A stretch of 64,000 bases of DNA, from NCBI RefSeq assembly GCF_002777745.1, contig NZ_MEIO01000055.1:186001-250000 (forward strand). Direction: 5' to 3'. The notes under the pieces are model-generated. The model saw only the letters and a program-made list of their open reading frames with translations, made no database searches and was not told the origin of the DNA. How positions within the stretch are numbered: the first letter of the stretch is position 1; each line of letters opens with the position of its first letter. This stretch comes from Snodgrassella alvi (GTDB lineage: Bacteria; Pseudomonadota; Gammaproteobacteria; Burkholderiales; Neisseriaceae). The translations under genes were made by a program, and so were the position numbers. Positions 9,213-16,201 of this stretch are shown here, in pieces.

Positions 9213-10052
9213 ATGCAAAAAACCATTCTGATTACCGGCTGTTCCAGTGGTATTGGTTATGCCACAGCACAACTTCTGCGACAAGACAACTGGCGTGTCT
9301 ATACAAGCTGCCGGCGAGCAGAAGATGTAGCACGCTTGCGTTCAGAAGGTTTTCATAGTCTGCAATTAGACATCACCAATGATGAACAAATACAGACTGC
9401 TATCAATACCGTAATCACCGAATTTGGTCGATTGGATGCCTTATTCTGCAATGCTGGCTATGGCCAGACTGGTGCCGCAGAAGACATCAGCCGGGAAGCC
9501 TTGCAGGAGCAGTTCAACACCAATGTCTTTGGTACTTGGCAATGCATCAATGCAGCAATGAAAATCTTTCGCCGCCAGCAATATGGCCGCATTCTGGTCA
9601 ACTCCAGCATACTCGGTTATGCAGCCATGCCATGGCGCAGTGCCTACACCAGCAGCAAATTTGCGCTAGAAGGATTATGCGATACCCTGCGGCAAGAAAT
9701 CCATGCCAGCGGTATCCACATCAGTCTGCTCGAACCCGGTCCAATTGCCACCCGCTTCCGCCCCAATGCCCTAGTTAAATTCAAACAGTATATAGATGTT
9801 GAAAACAGCGTACATCGTGCTGCCTATCAGGCACAGCTCAACCGCCTGCAAACTGCTGGTGCTGTAGCACCATTTACCTTAACTGCCGAACAATGTGCCA
9901 GCGTCTGTATGCGCGCCCTGAATGCTCGCAAACCCAAAGCGCGCTATCCCGTTACCGTACCGGCACATCTATTCTGGTATTTAAAAAAACTCTTACCCAT
10001 TAGCTGGCTGGACTGGCTGTGCCGTATTGCCGTAAGCAAGCAGGGAAAATAA
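9213..10052 (+). CDS. Short-chain dehydrogenase/reductase
   Basis: Classical SDR of 279 residues. The Rossmann motif TGCSSGIGYATAQLL is at the N-terminus, NAG at FCNAGYGQTG, catalytic Ser in ILVNSSILGY, and YTSSKFALEGL gives the Tyr-x3-Lys pair. PGPIATRFRPNA follows, as in SDRs acting on retinol- or steroid-like or carbonyl substrates. The start at 9213 (MQKTILITG) places the nucleotide motif as the family expects; an upstream ATG at 9156 would overlap the decayed ORF. The substrate cannot be predicted. It precedes the broken TetR gene. Confidence 0.85.
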   Translation: MQKTILITGCSSGIGYATAQLLRQDNWRVYTSCRRAEDVARLRSEGFHSLQLDITNDEQIQTAINTVITEFGRLDALFCNAGYGQTGAAEDISREALQEQFNTNVFGTWQCINAAMKIFRRQQYGRILVNSSILGYAAMPWRSAYTSSKFALEGLCDTLRQEIHASGIHISLLEPGPIATRFRPNALVKFKQYIDVENSVHRAAYQAQLNRLQTAGAVAPFTLTAEQCASVCMRALNARKPKARYPVTVPAHLFWYLKKLLPISWLDWLCRIAVSKQGK

Positions 10053-10098
10053 CCCAAACTCATTAATCCTCTTACCTATAAACAAAAAACCAAGAGCA

Positions 10099-10284
10099 AT
10101 GACAGAATCACCTGATACACAACACCTATCCCGTAAAGAGCATAACACCAGAATTGCCCTTATCCGCAGCGGTGTAGAAGCAATGACCACACATGGCTAC
10201 ATCAGCGCCAATATTGAAAGCATACTGAAAAAAGTAGGTCCAAAGATTAACTTTTTTTACACCTACAGGCTATCCGACAACTAA
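10099..10284 (+). pseudogene. 5' fragment of a TetR-family repressor gene (acuR-like), disrupted
   Basis: The 61-residue frame contains the first helices of a TetR DNA-binding domain: NTRIALIRSGVEAMTTHGYISANIESILKKVG. The recognition helix should follow as a VPKGSFYYYF-like segment, but here the frame goes to PKINFFYTYRLSDN and stops. The missing part begins at about 12625, about 2.3 kb downstream, in the same orientation. I infer one repressor gene split by an insertion of plasmid-like DNA. Confidence 0.75.
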
Positions 10285-10343
10285 CTCTTTTAACATAAGG
10301 TCTACCTTTTTACGCCGGCAGGCTATCCGGCCAATAGCTTTTT
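10254..10343 (+). repeat. Imperfect direct repeat of about 37 bp
   Basis: 10254-10291 and 10307-10343 share TTTTTAC, CAGGCTATCCG and a closing T-run, with several substitutions and one indel between them. They sit exactly where the 5' TetR fragment ends, so they may mark the insertion edge or a duplication during integration. Confidence 0.55.
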
Positions 10344-10438
10344 CATCAAATTTAGTCAGTCTTTTTATCCATTCCAAGCCATGTTAAAAGCCATGAAAAG
10401 AGAAAACCATAAAAATGATTCTCGAAATATTGGAAAAA

Positions 10439-10603
10439 GGTTGTAGAAAGGTTGTAGAAAGGTTGTAGAAAGGTTGTAGAAAGGTTGTAGAAAGGTTGTA
10501 GAAAGGTTGTAGAAAGGTTGTAGAAAGGTTGTAGAAAGGTTGTAGAAAGGTTGTAGAAAGGTTGTAGAAAGGTTGTAGAAAGGTTGCAGAAAGGTTGCAG
10601 AAA
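10439..10603 (+). repeat. Tandem array of 15 copies of an 11-bp unit
   Basis: Thirteen consecutive exact copies of GGTTGTAGAAA occupy 10439-10581, followed by two copies of GGTTGCAGAAA (10582-10603). The 11-bp period is close to one helical turn. The array lies downstream of the ribbon-helix-helix and ParA genes, so the best guess is a plasmid partition centromere or replication iterons. Open frames through the array are artefacts of the repeat. Confidence 0.9.
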
Positions 10604-10716
10604 GGTCGTCTACAACAACAGCTGTCTGCATAGTTATAATTCTGCAAACAGCTATTAATAAATACTTAAAAACTGCTTTACTCATAAACATATTTACTCA
10701 AAACAGTATTTAAGCA

Positions 10717-10932
10717 TTAGTCCGGTAATGTAACAATATAATCGGTCAATAATTCCTTCACGCTCTTTCCGGTCTTTGCTGAATAAACTTTCAGCTTTGC
10801 ATGTAATTCAGCAGATATCTGAAAATTTACTCGTTTCATGTCTGGCGCATCATCTGAAAGCTGAGCAAAAGTCAGGGCTTTATTTCGCTCGCTTGGCCTA
10901 CCTGCACTTAACTTATTTCTGTTTTTATTCAA
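10717..10932 (-). CDS. Ribbon-helix-helix DNA-binding protein, plasmid partition type
   Basis: The 71-residue product has a basic flexible N-terminus (NKNRNKLSAGRPSERNKA) and a C-terminal RHH domain: MKRVNFQISAELHAKLKVYS followed by KTGKSVKELLTDYI. This is the layout of ParG/StbB-type centromere-binding partners of ParA ATPases. The only long in-frame start is a TTG at 10932, 13 bases after the ParA stop; an internal ATG before KRVNFQ would leave just the RHH domain. It likely bound the neighbouring 11-bp array. It may no longer function, since ParA is broken. Confidence 0.7.
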   Translation of the reverse strand: MNKNRNKLSAGRPSERNKALTFAQLSDDAPDMKRVNFQISAELHAKLKVYSAKTGKSVKELLTDYIVTLPD

Positions 10933-10944
10933 ATACTCATTTAC

Positions 10945-11574
10945 TCAAATAAATTTCTTTTTTATTTCATTGACTAGGTTGCGTATCTCGGTAGCTGCTT
11001 CGCCTGACGGTTCTGATTCAAGAACCGTTGTGCCTGATGCTGCACTGCCTGGATAACCAACACGTTGGGTAATACGGGTTTCCAGAATGGGCAAATCATA
11101 ACCGGCCAATGCCTCTACAACCTCCTCACTGATTCTGGTTCCTTTGATTATTCTAGATACCACAAAAGCGGCTTATAAACGACCATCAGTTATTTCTTAT
11201 CTGGTCTTTACTAGTTCGACCAGATCAGATGTCGCCCAAATGTCATAAGGTGAGGGTTGTACCGGAATTAATATAATATCCGCTGTTTTAATCGCAGAGA
11301 CCGCCAAATCAGCAGCTTGAGGCGCACCATCAATCACCACAAAATCCATCTTGGCCACCAGATTTTTTATATCCCTGTCTATCGTTGGCCGGTCAATGCC
11401 GACCACCACCACCGTCAACGGATGGTCTTCCCTGACCGCTGCCCAGTCTCTGGCACGGCCCTACGGGTCAGAATCCACCAGCAAAACCTGATGACCCTCT
11501 AATTGCAGCACTCGTGCTAAATATGTGGCAATGGTTGTCTTGCCACTGCCACCCTTCTGATTCAATACAGCAAT
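10945..11574 (-). pseudogene. ParA/ParF-type partition ATPase, inactivated by three in-frame stops
   Basis: A single frame covers a full-length (about 210 codons) Walker-type ParA. It has IAVLNQKGGSGKTTIATYLA, VLLVDSDP, then FVVIDGAPQAADLAVSA and IILIPVQPSPYDIWA, and finally the C-terminal part starting FVVSRIIKGTRI. It is interrupted by TAG at 11463-11461 (where Gln follows DSDP in homologues) and by TAA at 11199-11197 and at 11175-11173. No frameshift is present. The expected ATG before IAVLNQ is absent; AAGGAG is followed by AAAAAGATATTG. The ATPase would have segregated a plasmid with the adjacent RHH protein. Confidence 0.85.
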
Positions 11575-11941
11575 ATCTTTTTGCTCCTTCCACAGCAGAG
11601 GGTAAATGAATACTGAATGATGGTCTAAGGTAAAGATATTTACCGCTTACCCTCCCTACATTACTGCCTCTTTGGTAAAGATTCGCCAGAAACCACCCTA
11701 CCACCCCATAGTGACAACCAATTGAATAAATTACATTTCAGTTATTATAATTCCCTGGTTGAGCCAGAATAACTGGCCTGATACGCACTTATGTCACTCC
11801 ATTGAATACGTAGTGTCATATTAAATTTTGGATGCTTTGATCTGCATGGCCGACTAACCGTATAGGTTATTCTGATATCGATATTATACTAATCAGGCTC
11901 TAAAATAGACTCCCTACCATCATTCATAAAGAATAATCAAA

Positions 11942-12334
11942 ATGCAAAGTATTAAGCAAACAGTCATTGCAGCATTACAAACACTAATCACCGATCCCTT
12001 ACATGACGAAAGTAAAATTGCACTATTTTTTGCTCCTGATTATCAACAAAGGGTGGATGGTAAGCAATTAGACTACAATGGGTTTGTCAGGCATATGAAG
12101 GCCATTAAATCGCATACTAAACGAATGAGCATTTCTATTAAAAGTGTCGTATCCGAAAATGATACGGTGTTCACTCATCACTATGTGAATGTGGAAAAAA
12201 ATCAGGAGGAGAAGAGTAAGTTTGAAGTTTTTGCCTGCTTTACTTTGTCATCTGAAAAAATTATCTGCTGTGAAGAACTCACAAGAATGATTACAGGGCC
12301 ATCTGAAGACAGCGATCTGGGTAGCAAAAGTTAA
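11942..12334 (+). CDS. NTF2-like / SnoaL-like domain protein
   Basis: The 130-residue product has the cone-fold pattern: an N-terminal helix (TVIAALQTLITDP), FFAPDYQQRVDGKQLDYNGF with a helix (VRHMKAIKSHT), then alternating beta strands (SISIKSVVSENDTVFTHHYV and KFEVFACFTLSSEKIICCEE). This matches nuclear transport factor 2-like proteins of the SnoaL/ester-cyclase type, often small-molecule binding. No catalytic assignment is possible. The ATG is preceded by AAAGAATAATCAAA. It lies inside the segment that splits the TetR gene, so it was probably carried in with it. Confidence 0.6.
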   Translation: MQSIKQTVIAALQTLITDPLHDESKIALFFAPDYQQRVDGKQLDYNGFVRHMKAIKSHTKRMSISIKSVVSENDTVFTHHYVNVEKNQEEKSKFEVFACFTLSSEKIICCEELTRMITGPSEDSDLGSKS

Positions 12335-12422
12335 CTTTTCTCAGTCTATAGTACGTGGCCGGAGATATTCCTGTTTTTTCCGCCACTTTTTTATAAAAAA
12401 GTCCTTTGCTGTATATCCGAAC
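12335..12422 (-). pseudogene. Remnant helix-turn-helix fragment, recombinase- or transposase-like
   Basis: The minus strand reads VRIYSKGLFYKKVAEKTGIS followed by PATYYRLRK, a clear helix-turn-helix of the kind that ends serine recombinases or begins transposases. There is no start codon and the frame cannot be extended upstream. It fits the picture of mobile-element debris in this insertion. An AraC-type HTH is an alternative. Confidence 0.35.
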
Positions 12423-12592
12423 CTAGCACAGTTATGAATGTCGTGATCTGCTGTTTGATTTTGCCACAGCATGGCTACTTCAGCACAAGGTATTGTTGGC
12501 CCCCACTTACATCCTAATTAGAATCATGGGTAAAATCTGTGAAAAGAAAAATTGGTGAGTTTATTTGAGGCATCAAGGCAACGGGTATCGTT

Positions 12593-13102
12593 ATGGAACA
12601 GCTGCACAAAATCCCATTTGACTATCTAAAACGTTCCTTTTACTACTACTTCAAAAGCAAAGAAGAATTCGGTAAAACCATACTCGAATACTACAACCAT
12701 TTTTTTACAGAAAAACCAAAACAACACCTATCAAACGAAAATATCTCCTCAGCATTAGAGAGAATCCATGCATTCTGTACAGAAGCCAAAACCAACATGG
12801 CCAAATACAATTTCAACAGAGGCTGTCTGGTTGGCAAACTAATGCAGAATGAATCACACCTACCCCCTGATTATCCCTCACTACTCAACAACATCTTACA
12901 CCACTGGCAAAACCAGATAGCTAACTGTTTACAACAAGCACAACAGCAGCACGAAATAAATCCACAACTAGACTGCGCAAAACTAGCCAACTTCTTCTGG
13001 CTTGGTTGGAAGGGTGCAGTAAGTCATGCCAAATTAATCAAAAACTCAGCGCCGCTGGATACGTTCACCGAACAAATTTTTAGCTTAATAAAACCCAGTT
13101 AA
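12593..13102 (+). pseudogene. 3' fragment of the TetR-family repressor gene (acuR-like)
   Basis: From about residue 13 this frame continues where the 5' TetR fragment breaks off: RSFYYYFKSKEEFGKTILEY is the end of the HTH domain. It is followed by an intact ligand-binding domain including RGCLVGKLMQNESHLPPDY, a signature of the AcuR-like TetR C-terminal family. The first residues (MEQLHKIPFDYLK) are not TetR-like and probably come from the inserted DNA. A truncated protein without helices 1-3 cannot bind an operator. It lies 170 bases before the acuI-like gene it would have controlled. Confidence 0.75.
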
Positions 13103-13205
13103 ATAAGTCTTACTACAGTTTACAGACCAGCATAACCTCTCAACTTCTCTCCTCCTTTAAATTTAGCTAAACTCTATCTAAACAGCTATTTAGCTTTCTA
13201 TTAAC

Positions 13206-13230
13206 TACAACTAGACAACCAGTCTATACT
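13206..13230 (+). promoter_or_regulatory. Probable acuI promoter -10 box between the operators
   Basis: TATACT at 13225-13230 is a good -10 element; a weak -35 (TTAACT, 13201-13206) stands 18 bases upstream. The -10 overlaps the end of the first operator and transcription would start in the second. Confidence 0.5.
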
Positions 13231-13251
13231 AAAAATTAGACTGTCCGTCTA
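13212..13251 (+). promoter_or_regulatory. Two TetR-type operators
   Basis: TAGAC-N5-GTCTA occurs twice, at 13212-13226 and 13237-13251, with centres 25 bp apart, directly upstream of the reductase gene. Such short interrupted palindromes are typical of TetR-family sites. They flank the -10 box, so binding would block RNA polymerase. Confidence 0.75.
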
Positions 13252-13275
13252 GTTATTAACAACAGGAATACAACC

Positions 13276-14268
13276 ATGTTATCCAGAGCCATATTATTAG
13301 AAAAAAACCAAACCGGATTTTCCTGTAGCATCCAGAACATCACAGAAGAAGATCTGTTACAACAAACAGGTGATACCCTAATTCAGATACAGTATTCCAG
13401 TTTAAACTACAAAGATGCACTGGCCATCACCAATACCGGCCCTGTAGTGCGACAGTGGCCGATGGTACCCGGCATAGACGGCGTTGGGACGGTTATTCAC
13501 AGTAACAGCCAACAATATCAAATTGGTGACAACGTTATTTTGAATGGCTGGGGCTGCGGCGAAACACATTGGGGCTGCCTGAGCCAGTATACCCACCTCA
13601 AGTCAGAATGGCTCATCCCTTTACCGACAGGTATCAGCACCCTACAGGCTATGACTATCGGCACCGCCGGCTATACAGCCGCCCTATGTGTTCAACGCAT
13701 AATCGAACATGGTATCACCCCAGAACAGGGCAACATCCTCATCACCGGTGCAACCGGCGGCGTGGGTTCAGTCGCCATCATGTTACTCACCCAACTTGGT
13801 TACACCATTACCGCGGCCACCAGCAAAACCAACAATACAGATTACCTGCAACAACTAGGCGTACAGCATTTCATCGACAGCAAAACGCTGGCCAGCGCAG
13901 GCAAACCATTGCAAAAAGAACAATGGGCAGCAGCCATAGATGTACTCGGTTCACACAGTCTGGCTAATATTTGTGCTCAAATCCAGTACGGCGGCATTGT
14001 CACTGCCTGTGGTCTAGCACAAGGTATGGACTTTCCGGCAACAGTTGCCCCCTTTATCCTCAGAGGCATCACACTGGCTGGTATCGACAGCGTTATGGCT
14101 GCATATCCAAAACGCATAGCCGCATGGAATTTTCTGGCGAAGCATCTGAACACCAACCAACTACAACACATTGCTCAAACCATTTCCCTGAATGAGTGTC
14201 CTGAAATTGCACAAGAAATCATCAAGGGGAAAATCAAAGGCCGATTTATTGTCGACGTTAATCGTTAA
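13276..14268 (+). CDS. acuI: Acrylyl-CoA reductase AcuI / YhdH-type quinone oxidoreductase
   Basis: Zinc-independent medium-chain dehydrogenase of 330 residues. The N-terminal GroES-like domain has VQ-type strands and SSLNYKDALAITNTGPVV, then PGIDGVGTVIHS. The NADPH-binding domain carries VTGATGGVGSVAIMLL-like glycine motif (ILITGATGGVGSVAI) at about 155. Both segments are diagnostic of the YhdH/AcuI family, which reduces acryloyl-CoA to propionyl-CoA and so removes a toxic electrophile. The adjacent AcuR-like repressor and paired operators support this. With the repressor gene broken, expression is probably constitutive. Confidence 0.85.
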   Translation: MLSRAILLEKNQTGFSCSIQNITEEDLLQQTGDTLIQIQYSSLNYKDALAITNTGPVVRQWPMVPGIDGVGTVIHSNSQQYQIGDNVILNGWGCGETHWGCLSQYTHLKSEWLIPLPTGISTLQAMTIGTAGYTAALCVQRIIEHGITPEQGNILITGATGGVGSVAIMLLTQLGYTITAATSKTNNTDYLQQLGVQHFIDSKTLASAGKPLQKEQWAAAIDVLGSHSLANICAQIQYGGIVTACGLAQGMDFPATVAPFILRGITLAGIDSVMAAYPKRIAAWNFLAKHLNTNQLQHIAQTISLNECPEIAQEIIKGKIKGRFIVDVNR

Positions 14269-14408
14269 CCTAACAACATATATACCAATACAGCAAACAT
14301 AAAATGCCTACCGCAACCCATTATCAATAGAAAACAACATAACTTAAAGTAATGTTAAAATAACCATAGCAAGCCCCCAACAACACACAATTATCCGCAC
14401 CATAATCC

Positions 14409-15014
14409 ATGAATCCGCCAACCATCTATCTGGCCTCAGGCAGCCCACGCCGACATGAAATCCTCACCAATCTTGGCTACCATGTCCTGCGCTTACCCGC
14501 AGAGATTGATGAAACACCCTATCCGGACGAGAACGCAACAGATTACGTTCAGCGCATGGCACGCATGAAAAACAGCGCGGCACTTACCACATGGCAACAA
14601 ACCCAACAGCAGCCACCAGAATTTCCCCTTATCAGCGCCGACACTACTGTCAGCCTGAATAACCTGATTCTGGGCAAACCAGCCAGTACCAACGATGCAT
14701 TCCGTATGCTCAAACTACTTTCAGGCCGCCAGCATCAGGTTCACACCGCAGTTTGCATTTACTGGCACAACCAAACCAGACATACCCTGCAAACCAGCAC
14801 CGTTCAATTTGCCCCCTTACAAAATGAACAGATTGCCGCCTACATTGCCACTGGCGAACCACTGGATAAAGCAGGAGCCTATGGCATTCAGGGACTGGGT
14901 GGAATGTTAGTCGAACACATCAGCGGCAGCTTTACCGGCATCATGGGTTTGCCCGTATATGAAACCACCCAACTGCTCAGCCAGTGCAACTGTACACCAC
15001 TCAAGCAAACATAA
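14409..15014 (+). CDS. maf: Maf nucleotide pyrophosphatase, YhdE type (dTTP/UTP)
   Basis: House-cleaning nucleoside triphosphate pyrophosphatase of 201 residues. Motifs: YLASGSPRRHEILTNLG, EIDETPYPDENATDYVQRMA, ISADTTVSLNNLILGKP, and GEPLDKAGAYGIQGLGG before the C-terminal SFTGIMGLPVYET. The GxGxx-rich AYGIQG segment and the EIDE signature match dTTPase/UTPase members rather than the m7GTP-specific YceF group, which is represented by the partial gene at the window end. Followed closely by a small lipoprotein gene. Confidence 0.92.
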   Translation: MNPPTIYLASGSPRRHEILTNLGYHVLRLPAEIDETPYPDENATDYVQRMARMKNSAALTTWQQTQQQPPEFPLISADTTVSLNNLILGKPASTNDAFRMLKLLSGRQHQVHTAVCIYWHNQTRHTLQTSTVQFAPLQNEQIAAYIATGEPLDKAGAYGIQGLGGMLVEHISGSFTGIMGLPVYETTQLLSQCNCTPLKQT

Positions 15015-15050
15015 TAAAATAATAAATCAGCCCCATAACAGCACAAAATC

Positions 15051-15290
15051 ATGAAAATCTCATCTTTACTGCCTGTTTTCATCACCTGCATAGCCGCCTG
15101 CTCACATCACGAAAATCATCTCAGTGCCAGTGAAGCCGCAGCCATCACCGCTTCAGACATACAAAAAGCCCATCTGGAAGCCACCACTACCCTCGACCAG
15201 ATTGCGGATCACATAGCCTCGGCCAACAGCACACCAGCTTCACACAGCCATTCAGCCCAACCTGCTTCTTCAGCACACCTGCAACAGTAG
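15051..15290 (+). CDS. Small putative lipoprotein
   Basis: The 79-residue product begins with a signal peptide and lipobox: MKISSLLPVFITCIAAC, where Cys17 would be lipidated after cleavage. The mature part is short and low complexity (SEAAAITASDIQKAHLEATT, then Ser/Ala/His-rich), predicted partly helical. No family is recognised. It starts 36 bases after maf and may be co-transcribed. Surface or periplasmic location is inferred from the lipobox only. Confidence 0.6.
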   Translation: MKISSLLPVFITCIAACSHHENHLSASEAAAITASDIQKAHLEATTTLDQIADHIASANSTPASHSHSAQPASSAHLQQ

Positions 15291-15514
15291 TAAGCCCATT
15301 ATCTGGAATATTAATTTATCAGCAACAAATTATTCTTGCATAAATAATAAATACACAGCTTAACCACACCCTGCCTACATAACAACAATAAATAACAATT
15401 ATTTAAAATAAACAATTAATTACAGAATAAGTTAACTTGCATCAACACAAGTAATATCTAACGGCATAAAGCACAAAAAAACAAACCATTACCAGCCATC
15501 CACAGCCAGCATAA

Positions 15515-15568
15515 TTGACGCAGCAAAATCAAAATCCTACCATTCTTGATTAAATAACTTAATCAAGA
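15515..15568 (+). promoter_or_regulatory. Promoter plus 25-bp operator-like palindrome at the umuD start codon
   Basis: TTGACG (15515-15520) and TACCAT (15538-15543) are spaced 17 bp. Immediately after the -10 lies TCTTGATTAA-N5-TTAATCAAGA (15544-15568), a perfect 10-bp inverted repeat whose last base is the A of the umuD ATG. The mRNA would start inside it, with a leader under 20 bases and no ribosome site. It does not resemble the enterobacterial LexA box (CTGT-N8-ACAG). Confidence 0.6.
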
Positions 15569-16191
15569 TGAGCATACTAGTGGTTGATACAGCAGCAAAA
15601 TCCAGCGGACACGGTGGTGCCAGAGCTGGTGCCGGTCGCAAAGCCAAAATTGCCGGACCGAAAATAGTCAAACGCATACCCGTAAGCCTGATACCCGCAG
15701 TAGAACACCTGATCAGCCAGCTAGCTAATACCCCGCTGCGCCCTGCACAAAATCTGCCTGCCGATTGCTGGAAAATAGCCGACAATCTCAGCCAGCTAAA
15801 CATCCCCTTAGCTATAGAAACCATTCCCGCTGGTTTTCCCAGCCCGGCAGAGCCCTACATCAGCGACTATCTGGATTTCAACCAGTATCTGATAAAAAAT
15901 CAGGCAGCCACCATTGCCGTACGCTGCGGCGGAGATTCCATGCACGACGCGGGAATCAGCCGCAACGACCTGCTCATCATTGACCGCTCACTTATCCCCA
16001 AACACCGTGACATCGTTATGGCTGATTTAGGGAATGAATTCACCATCAAACGCCTGCATAAACTGGATAACCACCGTATCGAACTGCATTCCGAAAACAG
16101 CAGCCAGTCCTATCCCAATTTCAGCTTTAAAGAAGGCGACACCCTCGCCATCGTTGGCGTAGTAACCTACGTGATCAAACACATCCGCTAA
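15568..16191 (+). CDS. umuD: UmuD-like S24 self-cleaving mutagenesis protein with N-terminal extension
   Basis: The C-terminal 130 residues are a LexA/UmuD-type S24 domain. The cleavage site Ala-Gly is in IPAGFPSPAEPYIS, the catalytic Ser in VRCGGDSMHDAGI and the catalytic Lys in FTIKRL. UmuD is trimmed during the SOS response and partners UmuC. At 207 residues it is about 70 longer than E. coli UmuD: the extra N-terminus has the glycine/arginine segment HGGARAGAGRKAK, a motif I associate with phage and plasmid DNA-binding proteins. It could therefore also act as a repressor of its own operon. First gene of the repair operon. Confidence 0.88.
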   Translation: MSILVVDTAAKSSGHGGARAGAGRKAKIAGPKIVKRIPVSLIPAVEHLISQLANTPLRPAQNLPADCWKIADNLSQLNIPLAIETIPAGFPSPAEPYISDYLDFNQYLIKNQAATIAVRCGGDSMHDAGISRNDLLIIDRSLIPKHRDIVMADLGNEFTIKRLHKLDNHRIELHSENSSQSYPNFSFKEGDTLAIVGVVTYVIKHIR

Positions 16192-16201
16192 CCCAGAAAT
16201 C

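Noticed and set aside
10439-10603. CRISPR array
   Set aside because: The unit is 11 bp with no spacers between copies and there are no cas genes in the window.
10365-10691. Open frames across the 11-bp array encoding repeated FLQPFYNLSTT units
   Set aside because: They exist in two overlapping frames only because an 11-bp repeat without stops is open; no ribosome site and no known repeat protein.
11468-11704. A 78-residue minus-strand frame over the ParA Walker region
   Set aside because: It reads out of frame with the clear ParA translation (GGSGKTT) and has no protein-like features.
15544-15568. Enterobacterial LexA box before umuD
   Set aside because: The palindrome lacks CTGT-N8-ACAG; it must belong to another repressor.
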